From the NCBI RefSeq assembly GCF_037975245.1, contig NC_092580.1:2079501-2143500 (forward strand): a DNA stretch of 64,000 nt, in the 5' to 3' direction. The stretch is from Apostichopus japonicus (Eukaryota; Echinodermata; Holothuroidea; Aspidochirotida; Stichopodidae). This document shows positions 14,501-27,161 of the stretch, one piece after another. The position numbers and the translations under genes were made by a program. Positions within the stretch are counted from its first letter, which is position 1. Every line of letters starts with the position of its first letter. The notes under the pieces are model-generated. The model did not search any database. It saw nothing but the letters and a program-made list of their open reading frames with translations, and was not told the DNA's origin.

Positions 14501-17500
14501 CGGCCGGATCCAAAAATTTGGATCCGGTGCATCCCTACTTGATAATATCATTTATTTCCTAGACGCTTAAGTACTTTTTATTCGTTTACATAAACAGACT
14601 ATGCAAAGTATGTATACAGTATATATCCTGTTGGCACACATCCTATTAGCTTCCCCACTGAGAGGAACCTACTACAGTACTACTGTATACACATCATACT
14701 AGAGTTGGCAGTGCAATGTTCTCCTACCAAGATAGTCAACAGTTTGTACATATATTATAACTTATAAAAGCTGAAAAGAGATCGATCCATATGGTGCATT
14801 AACACTGGAAGTTCAGATTTACGAATAATTAACATTTTGAGATGACTGAAAATATCTGACCATTAAAACAGACTTGGGGATTTAATAATTCACAACTCCT
14901 ATCATGAATGTAAATTTTGAACCTCTAAATGCACAGTACACATACAGCAGGCATAACAAATTTAGAAGCGCTTCACACTGTGAACCTGCTCAGGCAACGC
15001 AAAACCATATGTTCAACAACCTGAATCCATGTGTCATGCTCACATTCAGAATCATTTAAATAAATCTGGGCGTCACAGTCACAATGAGATTGTATCGGAA
15101 ATTTTCAGTAAAACAATTATAATATGGTGACATGGCGAAAGAAATGAATTCTGTATTAAGATGATATCATAGTGTTTAATCTTAATATTTATAAATGAGC
15201 AGTACATGAAACATGATGAAAGAGGGTATAACACAAGTTTTAAATGGGAGGGAAGAGTTGAAACAGCTGAAAAGGGGACAACAGGACATGAGACATTTAT
15301 AAAGAAGGTGTGAAACAGTTTGTAAGTCAGAAAACACATTTTTGCAGAGTATTGCACAATGGATAGTTTTTACGGGCAGAGATTTATTTGTGATTAGATT
15401 CGTACAAAAGTTTGAGAGAACAATTGAAAAGGTTTACATTACCAAGAGTGTTTTCATCATGCTGTTCTTCTGTTGATCGCTGAACTCATGGAACCAGCTC
15501 ATGACAAGCTGAAGAAGAATATTAAAAGTGTATGAGAATGAAGAAACGCAAAGAGGAGTGGAACTAGATCACACAAAAAATGAATACACAAAATGTTATG
15601 AGCATGAAGAGTGTAATGACTGACATGACACAGAAGGTCAATATCTTGCATGTAACATACAATTTCAAGGCGTGCTTTGAATGATCACATGGCATGTGTT
15701 TAACTCCAGATTGCACGTATACGAAACACTGGTTCCTGTAACATAATGCTGTGATCATGGTTGTGTAACATTGGACAGTATCTCTAATAATATTAATATA
15801 TTCTTCTTTTACATTAAAACTGAGAGCTGTTGTGCCAGCATTTGTGTAGTGTCTCCACTCACAATGACTCTACTTACTCTCTGATGTCACACTAAATAAG
15901 TACAACATTAGCCACATCCTTCAATGTCAAGTAAAGGATTAATAACTTGCACTATTTGGAGTGCTGTGATGATAGTTGCTCAACTTCATGTAGAATGTAG
16001 AACCAGACACCAAACACAAGAAGTGTGACAGCTCATAGCATCAAAGAAAGAGTAATATAGCAGCAAATGCCTAGAATTTGCGTAGCACTTTCGGTTGTTG
16101 AAAATTCTGAAGATGCTAACGTTTGGTATACATACAGAAACAATGCCACACTGTACATTTTGCCGTTTCTAGCATATTGCCACTTTGCACAGCTGTTTCC
16201 TAGATGCAATAACAGCCCTTTGCTCTGCAAATTTATTGAAAGGAGCCTGTCTGGCCTATTATAGTAGTCCTGATACTGCTGCCCTAAACAAAACTTTGTC
16301 AAGAAAAGCAGCCATCAAACATTTTCAGAAGATCAAACTGATTTCAAACTGGAAAAAATGGTCACACCTGGCAATATAAAATTAGCACTGCAAAGAACAG
16401 ACCTACAGTACGACAGGGATTTCATAAATAATATGTAGACAAAAGACCAAATACCACTATGACTTACAATGAGCCTGACATCGACTCTTTACTGATAGAA
16501 CCAAAATCCATTAATTATTGACACTTACTTCCATTAACGTGACTTCTAGTGAACAGAGGAATTATAGTGACATTTGTACAGACTATCATATGATCATACA
16601 AAACCACTTACATAGACAACATATAAGTTTAAGCTATTTCTTCACCATGCGTTCATTACGCAGTACTGACTGAATGATGCCCATGATATTGTCACAGACA
16701 TGTCTGTTTTATAATATGAACATTTACATTCCGCACCAAAAATTATCTGTAGAAATTGTGTGTTTGTGACTAATATTGTGGGAGATAACATCCCCAATCC
16801 TGTGATCTCTTAGTTTCTTAGTGCTGCGAGAGGTCTTATCATTAGTTTCATCCCACTGGAAGCAAGCCAAATGTTTAGCACCAAGCACTCTGACCACATC
16901 GCCTGCTACATTAGCATTCTCATACAGAATACAATTCTCCACCAGTATGATCTGCAGTAGCGAAGATTGAATCCATTGATAACTACCATTTATACAGTGA
17001 TAATCTCTGCTTTACATAATTTAACACAACTAACTGGTTTATTAGTGGCACTTTAGAAATGATCATTTCTGCAGTTTCATCACATAGTCCAATTGATTGT
17101 CCTTGTATGGTTCATACCGTGTGCAATACTTTTCGGTCTCCTTTGCTTACAGTATGTCACAGTACATCCAACAAATTACATTTTATAACAACTGCCAAAA
17201 ATATTAACGATATTGTGTTAAGATAAAATGACAAGGAAGTTGTCATAAAATATAACATTATTCCTTGTCAAACTTATCTCAACAGTCAGGCCTAGAATCT
17301 CACTTTTAGTCACTTACTACAAAAAGGCCCAAGGGCGTAGGAACCGGGGGGGGGCTGGGGGGCACCAGCCCCCCAGTGAAAAATGTGGAGGGGCGGAAGT
17401 ATCATTCCGCCCCCCCGCTTCGCAAGTCAGAAAACCCCTTTTTCATTTCCAAATGAGAAAGAAAATCTCAATTGGAGCACTAAATTGCATCTAAGGCCAG

Positions 17501-18991
17501 GTGAAAATACAAAATTAAGTTTACAAAATGGAGTGGGTGTTGAAGTGTGCTATATTGCACCAAATTGCATCTGAGGCCACCTGGAAATGCAAAAAAATTC
17601 CAAAGGGGAGGGGGTAGACCCCTCCCCAAGCCAGCCATCAGTCTTCAGCCCCCCCACTCAAAAGTACCTTCCTACGCCGCTGAAAAGGCCCTTGTATTAA
17701 ACATCTACCACTTAAAATCAAATTCCCATTTGCATTTTCCTTCAATAAATACAAAAGTAATATTATTTTTGCACTGACATCAAAATGGGAGGGCTTCTTT
17801 ATTCTACTGGCAAAATGCAAATCCACCAGCATTTAGCTAATAAATAGCCTGAATTTGGACGCAAGATATTCTCATTTTATTTTTTGAAAATATACAGCGA
17901 TGGCGATTATGCAAATGATATGGACTAACCTCCATTCTTTCTTTGTACACAGCTCCATCCACACCTAAGAGTTGGTTCTTCCTTCTGTCTTGAAAGCAAG
18001 GTAACTTCAAGTGCAACATCTGATTGCATTCGCTTGACTGGTTCATATAATCCGTAGGACTGCACTTCATGCCCGAACGGTTAAGGTTAGCTCTATTCGG
18101 TAGACTACGAGACTTCCTCTCATATTCAATTTGACGGGCGCAACAACAACTCTGCGTGACCTTGGATATTATACGGCAGTGGCCTGTACAGCCATTCCAT
18201 ACTTTAGAGCTGTTAGGTACTACCCTGACGACAGCCTGCTTGGACATAACTGAACTGAAACAGTTCTCATCGGAACTACAAAAGCCTCTTCTGTCAAAAG
18301 ACCTGTTCACTTGACCTATCACAAACGTCTTCAACGGACAGTCGTACTTTCTCGGCCAGCTTTTGTAGATTTGTGATCTAAAGTTTGACTGACAACTGCA
18401 GCAAGATGGGCAGTGACACTCCTCTGAATTTGAACTGCTCTCGACCTGAATACCACCACAAGTCTCCTCCAGACTGCTTCCGTCTTCCTCGCATGAATAC
18501 TGGCTTTTCCTCTTTACCGTTCTCCCTTTGCCTTTCCTGTTCTTTTTGTGGTTGTCAGAAGAGTTCATGCAAGGCCCCAAGACGGAACGTACCAGACTGG
18601 GCTTCACACACGGTTGAAATACCACCGCTCCGGTGTTGCAAGTCTTGCAGACGAAGCGACTATTTTCAGTCGGAGAACCGTTATGATATAGACTCTCAGA
18701 TGATGAACTCCAGTCCGAGAATTGTCTGCTCGTGCTTGTTGATGAGTCGTTGGATGATGGAATATCCTCCACATCCATGTTGTCATGAGGCAGGCATGCC
18801 GCTCCACCTATTTCTCCTGTTGCTACACCATTCATAACAGTCTGTACATTGTTGCCGCTACTTTTGGATTTATGAGTCATCCGCACGACTTTGTTCCAGA
18901 CCTTGGATTTTGTCTTAGACCGTTTGGATGGTGACCTTGCTGCTTTGTGGATCTCGGAAGTAGGAGTCTTTGGACGATCCATATCTTGCAT
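2531..18991 (-). CDS. F-box and WD40-repeat protein (3'-incomplete), nine exons
   Basis: Probable substrate-recognition subunit of an SCF (Skp1-Cullin-F-box) ubiquitin ligase. Exons, 5' to 3': 18991-17930, 15508-15443, 12673-12529, 12073-11919, 8214-8059, 7278-7153, 6388-6210, 4482-4404, 2727-2531; all have ag/gt borders and matching phases, giving 721 codons so far. Residues 1-354 (one exon) are Ser/Cys-rich, basic at the start and probably disordered. Residues 355-404 are a helical segment of the type seen before the F-box in FBXO16 (MSWFHEFSDQQ). The F-box is about 405-452 (LPKRLSHLILSYLDP, then SLCRCSLVSRSW). WD repeats with GH and SGS.D.T.K motifs follow from about 493; exons break at TIK/VW repeat borders. 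The last propeller blade(s) are outside the window. The start is the ATG at 18991; a GTG just upstream is not needed. The exact orthologue is not assigned. Extra small phase-0 exons between 15508 and 17930 cannot be excluded. Confidence 0.85.
4037..4352 (+). mobile_element. tRNA-derived SINE in an F-box gene intron
   Basis: The head carries pol III promoter-like boxes (box A region tggtcaagtggtcaaggc, box B ggttcgagtcctgg). It is followed by a body containing ccttgggcaaggcactttat and a tail of att trinucleotides at 4332-4350. It lies in the intron between exons 4482-4404 and 2727-2531, antisense to the gene. A related body occurs inverted at about 50687-51000. Confidence 0.8.
5320..5799. mobile_element. 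Non-autonomous hAT-like element
   Basis: The termini form an inverted repeat: cagggatgtgccc at the left and gggcacatccctg at the right. The interior is GC-rich at both ends and holds no transposase ORF. Flanks (aaagacc / aagacaa) only approximately match, so the target-site duplication is not convincing. The element lies in the intron between exons 6388-6210 and 4482-4404. Confidence 0.6.
8465..8580. repeat. 14-bp minisatellite (acttgtatgaatac type), about 8 copies
   Basis: Diverged direct copies of a 14-base unit alternate acttgtatgaa and acttgcatgaa, followed by tac/cac/taa. The array is intronic, about 250 bp upstream of the acceptor of exon 8214-8059. It contains no copy of that junction. 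Confidence 0.8.
10199..10605. repeat. Tandem duplication of about 200 bp
   Basis: The block at about 10199-10390 recurs at about 10415-10605. Shared landmarks, in order, are aacttggccatattcaagg, gattgcgtgactaaat, aaatctccaaac, aagtggatgattgttgagat and ttcccattat. The copies differ by substitutions and a deletion of about 20 bp. The duplication lies in the F-box gene intron between exons 12073-11919 and 8214-8059. Confidence 0.85.
10727..10985 (+). mobile_element. tRNA-derived SINE (family B), nearly full length
   Basis: The head has gttagctcagtgg (box A) and gagttcaagtcac (box B), followed by a body ending in gcttcttcgcaagtt...gcaggatgatctaa and a ta/ca-rich tail. A 5'-truncated inverted copy of the same family is at 62307-62507 in IFT122, which establishes it as a dispersed repeat. 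Confidence 0.8.
13377..14537. mobile_element. Non-autonomous hAT transposon, 1161 bp, with TIRs and 8-bp TSD
   Basis: The termini are tagggatgcaccggat and its inverted complement. The element is flanked by a perfect 8-bp direct repeat, cttgataa, at 13369-13376 and 14538-14545, which is the hAT target-site length. Sub-terminal regions contain many tandem and inverted ccggccggat/ccggttccgg motifs (13389-13510 and 14441-14525), typical of transposase-binding arrays. The AT-rich interior has no transposase ORF. It lies in the F-box gene intron between 12673 and 15443. Confidence 0.9.
17331..17683. mobile_element. Short hAT-like MITE, about 353 bp
   Basis: Ends carry inverted ggcgtaggaa / ttcctacgcc motifs with sub-terminal G-runs on the left and C-runs on the right. 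The 8-bp sequence aaaggccc flanks both sides (17323-17330 and 17684-17691). It is inside the F-box gene intron next to its first coding exon and holds no coding sequence. Confidence 0.7.
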
Positions 18992-21900
18992 CACTTTTGG
19001 TATGTGACGTCTATCTCATACCTAGTCCATGGGTCGCCTTCTGCAAAACTAAACATGTCATGTTTGACTGTGTGAATACAGGAAATTCATAACATTTGGA
19101 CTTAATGTAATCATCAAACTACTGTAGAGAGGAAAGACACATAATGTTGGTTTTATTACTGTCTGGCAATATGTATGCAGTGTAAACTCTTAAACAAAAC
19201 TTGTTGGAAAATAGCTTCATAATCGTAGTTAACATTTGGTTATACTTGATGATACTCACTGATATAAACTCTAACTGTAACACTAATTCCAGAGAACTGT
19301 TTTTTCAGAATTACATATTGCGGTACGAGACATTCATGCAATCATGCTCACGAATAAGTCTGACAAGGCTACTGAAATAAATGCATACACTTGACCTACA
19401 GACTGTTGGTTGGGCCAAACTTCCTTTTTATTAATGTGATTGCTTACCATAGTTTTTTAGTGTCTCCCTGCTGTCTCAGTAATAATAAACAACTTATAGC
19501 CAAGACTAGCCTGTAAACACTTAGGCCTATGGATGTGTGGGGATTATGATCAAATCACAGCTGTTGCTGTCCACTAAATTTTGAACAACTATTTCACCAT
19601 TTCACTTCAACATAACCAATGGTAATCCAACTTGTCAAGTCCGTGACAATTCGTGGCACCTCCCTTGAGCATTTTCTCGGCTAGGCTAACAGTAACACAC
19701 AGTAACACTCTAGTATGCACACAGCACACATTCTTACAGGCTTGCCTAGCGGAGCCTATTCTACTGCTACATCTGACAGTAATACTACCATTATAACCTA
19801 AAACAGGTTGTACGCATTGTAATTCGACGGCATATTTTTTTTATGATAGAACACTTCATAAAATATTCACCCTACCAAAAAGCGTATACCCTTGTGGTTT
19901 TCTTGTTGCCATTTCGTTCGCTCCGTTGTTTTCCAGTCGTAGATTGTTGCACAGCATGCAATGTCTGTGTCATCTACTTACAAGTTACAGTTCAGTGAAT
20001 AGTGTTAGAGCTTGATCATAACAGTGCAGCTGAATGCACAAAACTTGTTTCATTAGTACTGCCCTTGATTACAAAATGTAAATCACAGTCACTAAGCTAT
20101 TCAACTTACTATTTGCCGAGGCTCTTACCTCTATCTTAACGTCGTCATGATAATACGTTACAGTTAAAGTAAGAGTTCTGGGACAGAGAGTGGATCAGTT
20201 AAGTAGTTTGGTGATCTAGGGTGATTTCTTCTTCATTTTAAAAAAAAAAAACCTTCATCTTTTTCTAGTGAAACACGGAGCTGCTCTAAGTCTAAGCTCA
20301 TACGTTGCTTAATTGGTAACTAGTCAAGTAACCACAGCTATAAAGGGCAAACAGATTGCTTCTTTTCTCGTTATAAATATGTATATATGTTTTAATTGAC
20401 TACCATTCCTGATTTCTGTCCACCGCGGATCAGTCCTGGGAGTTGAAAGAAGACACCCGGGTGCATCCCCATGAGCAGCCAACATGATGGATGCAAGATA
20501 ATAAAGACCCCCTCACCCTCAACCTAGCACTAACCCAACACCCTGTCGTCCCCGCCTCCCACCCCCCCCCCCCAATTCCACATTAAAGTCTGTGTTAAAA
20601 AATCAGTCCTAAGTTGTATGAACGATGACGTCTAAGTTAAAATAAATAGGCCCCCCCCCATCTCGCCCGGTATGGTAAGGTTGAGTCAAAGCCATTCCGA
20701 CGCTAGCTTGAACTGAAAAAAGGGGGTGCTAGACCGAATTGTCTATCAGCGATATCAATAAATCGTCTACTTGTTGGTACAGTAATCCAGTAATTACTAA
20801 GTTACTAATTGTTACTTGGATTGAAGTTTCACTTAAATTCCATTATAAACACGAATTACTAACTGATCCATCACTCTACAGTCGTTATTTATGTATGTTT
20901 TTTTTTGGGGGGCGGTGTGAGGGCTACTATGGTAAAGAAAATTATCATCATCAAAGATATTTATCCCAGAGACTATTTTATTCGCTCGATCTCGGTGAAC
21001 AGGCCAAAATTGTGTGATTGTATGACTACACAAAACTAAAGTTTAGACCGTGGAGATTGGCTGCATACTAGTGGGCTTTAAGCCGTAATTACATACGGGA
21101 CCAAACTGCTAGCTTTTAATTCTAGCTTATCATATGTGCCTGTCTTTATGTTTTATTCTCAGTTTCATTTCGCTAGTGTTTACTTATGACGAATATGTTA
21201 CAAGAGAATTTTTTAAAGCAGAGCGGGCAAGTCATTGGATGTAAAAGACTGGTGGAGAAGCCCGTTTGTTATGAGGATCATTCCACAACCCTCCCATCTA
21301 TAGTGTAAATTAATTTAAGTTCAATTAAGTTTGTAAAATACTAGTCGTGCCATTGAAGAATGCATACGTTTAACACATGCAGCCCCGCTGTTAGAGACAG
21401 GACATCCACATATTACAGAGAATTACGTCATAATTTCGAGAATATTGCGCCGATTTCGGCACTTAGTTTCATCAGGGAGTTGTTATGGAACAACTCCCTG
21501 GTTTCATTCACGTTTATCACCAACCTATCTGTAAAATTTTTCTCTAGGGCAAACAAATTCATGGCTCAAGTCATTTATGGGGCGATAGTGCATTTCTGAT
21601 GATTCAGTTTGCATATTGTTAAACAGCCTACAGTGTTAGTTACAATGCTTGCTCCACTGTGTTAAATTTACTGTGGTGAAATTGTAACTGAATTCAGTTG
21701 CAGTGGGGAACATCTTGATGCAATAAAGTGACAATGAAAAGTGTACATTTTGTTGCGAATGTGTCAATAAAAAGATACATGACATATTAAACACTTTAGT
21801 GCATTGCGATGATCAACAGTGTTAGGCAGTTAGCAACACGAATACTGGGATTCATTAACTTTACAGCTAAAAAAGAGGAAGAACACATCTATTTTGTACA

Positions 21901-23326
21901 TAAACATTATATCTGTTGTATTGAAAACTTTTAATAAGAAATAATATATACAACAATGTCAGATAGTATTGTTATTATGCTTAATATGATAACAATATTG
22001 ATATAAAGTCAATTGTTCTCTCAGCATTTCACTTATATACCTTACTGTGTAGATTGTAAATCTCCACATACAGAGGTAGATTCACATATGAGGGAACTGA
22101 CGGATGAATGTTCTGTGTGTTAAAGAACAACACAACTGACCAAGAAGAAACTTGTAGAATTTGATTCTTTTTAATCTAATCACGGAGATATCCCAAGGCT
22201 CTTCTCATATTTTAAAACGAACATGTGCAGTTTGAGATTGTCATGGAGACTCACAAGAAACTTGCCAAAACCTGCTGGATAACACAAAAGGTTGACTCGA
22301 TGTTTCCTTTATGTATGAAGAATACACGATAAAATAGAATGGGTAGCTATGTACTAATATCCTGGTACTATGAGGCACTCAGAAGTAAAGTAAAATTATG
22401 TTTTTCTAGGGTACCCAAGGCTGTTTCCAATGAACTGACCAGCTGCCCACTGGATGGCCTGACGTAGGCAAACATGAAAAATGCATTCAGCTACGATAGT
22501 GGTTTAGTCTGTTTGTGACTACTGAGATAACTTTATCAGAAGGTAGAACAGAGAGCCAATGCAGGCGTGGGCGGGGGGGGGGGGGTTGGGTATTGAGTTC
22601 AAATAAAACATTTTGTAAATTCTTCATAAGTTCATCAATGGTACCAGATGTGGGCCAGATACTGTACTTAAAATGACTGCAATAAGTGTGATTGACCAGC
22701 AAATGTATTTGTAATAATTAAGTATAATAAAACTAAACTTTTCATCTTTCATTACCAGTGCTCCTTCAAATAGACATTTTTCTTCGTTCTTGTTTTTTTT
22801 TGGTTGCATTAATTTAATAGTTTTGGTTTTTGCATTTCATCAAGAACATAATTTCAAAGATCTTTTCCCTTCCCAGTTAACAGATAAAAGTTAAACAAAA
22901 TATAAGTCTCTCTCACTCAATGTCCTTCTTACTGTAGATAGCACATAAACTTGTTGACATTAATATTAACTTGAAATCTAGACAAAGCCTGAGAGGGCAT
23001 TATTAACTTTTGCCAAACAAAATCAGAATACTATGCAAAACAAAAGGAAAAGGAGAAACAATGAAAAATGAAAGAAGAAGAAGAACAAAGGACTTGTAAA
23101 ACAAGTAGTACTAAATGTCAATAATAAGCCCAAGTGTGAAAGATGAGTTTACTCTCCATTGTTTCAGGATTTCTAATATATGTGGATGGAATAGATTTTA
23201 ATACACACAACGGTGATCGGATCAAACTTGCTCAAGGTGATAAGTGATAATTATTATGTAATGTGCGTATCTTCTCTTTCGTCACGTTGGAACGGTGTGT
23301 CTCTCGTAAAGTTTCATTACGCTCCG
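18992..23326. other. Intergenic: 5' flank of the F-box gene and 3' flank of the MEIG1 homologue
   Basis: No ORF here has coding character or recognisable homology. The F-box promoter and any 5' UTR exon must lie above 18991. The stretch contains A and C homopolymers (20240, 20560), a short perfect hairpin (listed separately) and a G run at 22573. I see no RNA gene. Confidence 0.6.
21473..21500. repeat. Perfect 12-bp-stem hairpin
   Basis: Arms cagggagttgtt (21473-21484) and aacaactccctg (21489-21500) flank the loop atgg. There are no mismatches. It is isolated in intergenic DNA, with no downstream T run or other sign of a known hairpin gene. Confidence 0.8.
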
Positions 23327-24934
23327 TTAGTTATACGAGTAAATCTTGATTTGATGGACGTCTTTGTCCGGGCATTCCCTGTCTTTGTTGTAGTAGTAAA
23401 AGTTGCCGTCTTTCCTGGTCAATTTCTTGATATATCCGCTGTCTGGCCATCTCTCGACCTGCAGGGAGAGGAATACAGACCTACTGTAATACATTGCCAA
23501 TAAAACATTATCATACATAGTCATACATAGTCATACATAGTAATACATTATTGCTAAACAGCTTATCAGTAACCCTGTTTTATTGGATATAAACTATAAA
23601 GCTTGATCCAAGAAAACAGTCTTTCTAACAGGTTAATGCAGCTGGATGCATTTGTTTTTTAACTAAACCATTAAACCATATTAAATTGCCACATTTGTTT
23701 CATTCCAAGAACTGGTGCAACATTTTCATGCTACAATATGTAGTAGCATGTTCCTCACGACTTTTTTATAATTTGCAATAACTTTGTCATTCTGATTAAC
23801 AAGATATGTTCAGTAGCCTAGTCCTAGGTACACAAGCTCTGGAATTGTTGTAGACCAAGCTGAAGCATCTGGAATTGCTCACATAAGCTTTGAAAGCAAC
23901 AAAAGTTTTATCATGGTTTCTAACAATTACATGTTAATCTGTATTTGAATGAAGAGTGAACATAATTCTTTTCCAAACTAACACAGCTGCTGTGCAAAAC
24001 TATAATTTAACAAGTGTCTTAAAAACTCAACTAAAAATTCAAACAAAAGTATTGTTGTCCCATCTAAACAACTCCAGTAAAACAGTACTTGGACACTTGT
24101 GTGGGCAGATGTATTGATGTTTCTGTTCAAGACTGTGCATGCGGTTTAATTCTTGGGTACGTATTCAAAGGAATAACGAAGGCAGGCATCAAAGACAATT
24201 TATATTATTCAATAACCTCAAAACTCTCTAATACTCCATTTTAAGTGAACTGCTTCCCGTTTGACTGAATACGTTCCCTTTGAGAATTGGCTCCTGAGGC
24301 CAACATCAACATACTAACTATGACATCTGTCCTTGTTGAAATATTGCATAAAACATGTTTTCCACAATTTGATCCCTGGTGAACTCAAACAATGATAGGC
24401 TTCGTGTACTCAAACATGGTACTTCTCATACCATGAAATTGATCCGACCTTCCCTTCTGCAGATATTGTGTTTACAAGCTGGGCGTCACAAAGCACACAC
24501 ACACATGCAATCATGAATGCAAAGGTTACGATATTCAAAAAAACCAAAAACACAAAAAGTGACACATTTACAAAATGGAATTTCAAGTTTAGAAAACGGA
24601 AAAATTTTGGCTTAACTTAAGGTAACATACATGCTTCTGTGAAGGTAGAAATTTTTATCATAACATTTGTTCTGTACAAGGAAGAAGAAATCAAGCTCAG
24701 CAGGTATGCAAACATTTATTATCTTATCTTACAAGGTGAGCTTCTAAGATAAAATGAAATTTGTCTCGGACTTCTTTAAATCTTGGTGATTACCTCTAGT
24801 CCTTTGAGTGCTATGTATTCTGCTTCACCTTTATATCCAGCTACCTGGAACCTGTAGGCCTCCTCTACCTCATCTGACCATTTCTTGGCTCTGGTCATGG
24901 ACTTTGGTTCTGGGATGACACTTGCTGCACTCAT
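23327..24934 (-). CDS. MEIG1: MEIG1 homologue (meiosis/spermiogenesis-expressed protein), complete, two coding exons
   Basis: Exon 1 is 24934-24794 (47 codons) and exon 2 is 23458-23327, joined in phase 0, giving 90 aa against about 88 in mammals. Diagnostic blocks are [19 protein letters not shown] (residues about 16-34), [21 protein letters not shown] and the C-terminal VHQIKIYSY, all in family order. In mammals MEIG1 is a small soluble protein that binds PACRG in the manchette and is required for sperm flagellum assembly; in other animals it is linked to motile axonemes. The ATG at 24934 is followed directly by conserved-type sequence. A 5' UTR exon may lie upstream (see the X-box-like site). 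Recognition is from remembered family sequence. Confidence 0.92.
23511..23550. repeat. 10-bp microsatellite, tcatacatag
   Basis: Three exact copies and one degenerate copy of tcatacatag lie in the MEIG1 intron, about 50 bp upstream of the exon 2 acceptor. Confidence 0.85.
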
Positions 24935-27161
24935 TGTGAATTGCGCTTCTCAGTAGCAGTGGTAGGTGTTGGTAGGTTCTTCAAGTAAATGATAAGAAAA
25001 TAAGAAAGTTAACAACATCATACATTCAACTGAATTGTGTGTGAGTTGAAGAATATTTACAAACAAAATTAGCTGTGATACATGTACTGTAGCTGCATCA
25101 TATACCACCTACTGATATGAATTTAATAGCGACAGAAGTAACTATGTAATACTGACTGACGTACTAATGATATGACAAGTTACATACATAAAACAATCAC
25201 ATACATAATATGACATCATAATGACATACTAACATGTACTGAATGTAATAGCTTCCAAGAATAAAATCTCAACCACAATTAGCCAGTTAGCCACAGAGGT
25301 GGTTTAGAGAAGGTCAAAGGTCATTTTGGGTCCCCAGGGGTCAAATTGTGCAAACCTTGTAAACACAATGTCTCAAGAAGGGAAGCTTGTACTGATCTCA
25401 TATTTCGTGTGTAAGAGAATCACATGTAATTGTATCAAAATGGTGGTTCGGGCTATTTCTATTGTACAGCTAGTTCTGGTTAGTACATGCAAAAGCCTAG
25501 GAGCAATGATGCCATCGAAACCTCAATGCATTTTGTATACTGGTTATTAAAAAGTATTGCAACATGATGATCCCAAAAATATCATGTCTGATATTCTCTA
25601 TGCTTCCATGTTCATCCTTAATGATGCTTGTAAGAAGTGTGTCAAGAGTATTTAGGCCTTCAGGTTAGAAACCAATTGAAGTTTGGGGTAGACGGTGCCA
25701 CTGTTTGTGCTTGACATTACTTTATATGGATGAACCCTGCTCACATTTTTAGCCAACTGACATTGACAAGTTGCATTGACAATACTTAAGCTGATTATCA
25801 AGAAACGCTAAAGGTACATTATTTACAGTAATGAAAAATTGTATCATTTGCAACACGTAACAAAGAAGGTAGGCCTAGCCTAGGCCTTAAAAAACATAAA
25901 GAAGTTACTGTCTGCCATGCCAGGTTTATTTGGCGGAAGGTACTGGCTGATACGGATCAAGTTTCTTAGGTTGGATTGCCTTATGTATTTATTAGGGGTA
26001 CTTAAAAGCAACAAAGTTGTTTGTCCTTTGACAAAACACCTGACAATTGTAATTGTGTAAAACTCCCTTAGGCTGGCTTCTCATTTAATTCAAATATGAG
26101 TAAGGGATGTTAAGTTTTGTTCTCAAAATAATTTGAAATGACAAAAAACTTTTTTTGCTATAAAATAACCCTTGCTCTATGTCTAATAAATAAATGGAAT
26201 AAACTGGGCACACTTGACATAAGAAAAAGAAGAGGACAAATAAGAGGCTTGATCTATGGAAACTAACTGTCACACTCACAGCAACTATTCTACCAAATCC
26301 GCCAAACTAGGCGGCCTAACTTAGTATACAGTAGTCAGTAAATACACAATTTCACCATTACATGTAACCTACAGCAAGAGCCAATTTCACAAAAAAATAG
26401 GAAGCTACAGTGAGTTATTTCTCTCCAAAATGAACTGTGTGCAAGTAAGTACTTACATATTTGTCAATAAAAGGAAGTTATAGTTTTGGGGTGTTTTAAG
26501 GCGTAGGTGTCCAAACTTAGCATTGTCCATGCTACTTGCTGCAGAATAACAGTTACTTATAGGCCTTAGGCTGATGCTTAAATTATTAGGATAGCCTAAA
26601 ACATCCCTCTGGCTTAGGATACTACAAAGTCTCGTTTCAGTTGTAGAAATGCCAATAGCATGCTGCAGACTTGGCTAAGAACTGTGGTAGAATGACAAAA
26701 TATGATGCAACTACAAACACGTTACATTTGCCAACTAGGCCACACAATGTAGAATAGAATAACATTGGCCTAGCCAACATAAGGTTAACTCAGTTAAAGT
26801 TAGGCCTGTACTTAGCCTAGACTTATTACTAAAGTAGGCAACGGTAGTTATGCTAGGTCACTAACAATATTATTGGGCGAGTTTATTTCTAATAATAGGC
26901 CAACACTTCACCAACGTTTTCTCAGCTACCTTAATATGTTAATTTCACTTCGTCGATGACCCACAGAAAATGCGATGGTTACATAAGCCTAAGGTTGTGC
27001 TGCAAATTAAAAGGCGCGTCAGTTCATGACTTTCAAATTGATTGCTATGTGAACGTTGTCCAATTGAATACAGGTTTGTTACGTTATCCTGTGTAGCACG
27101 TACGTACGTACACGAGAATACAAGGGGATTGTTTTCATTCGAACAGGAAGTACTAGACACT

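Noticed and set aside
13377-14537. Autonomous hAT transposon
   Set aside because: No ORF longer than about 70 codons inside and no transposase motif; only the ends are preserved.
18385-18837. 150-aa plus-strand ORF
   Set aside because: It is antisense to the first exon of the F-box gene, whose minus-strand frame is longer and joins to the F-box by matching splice phases.
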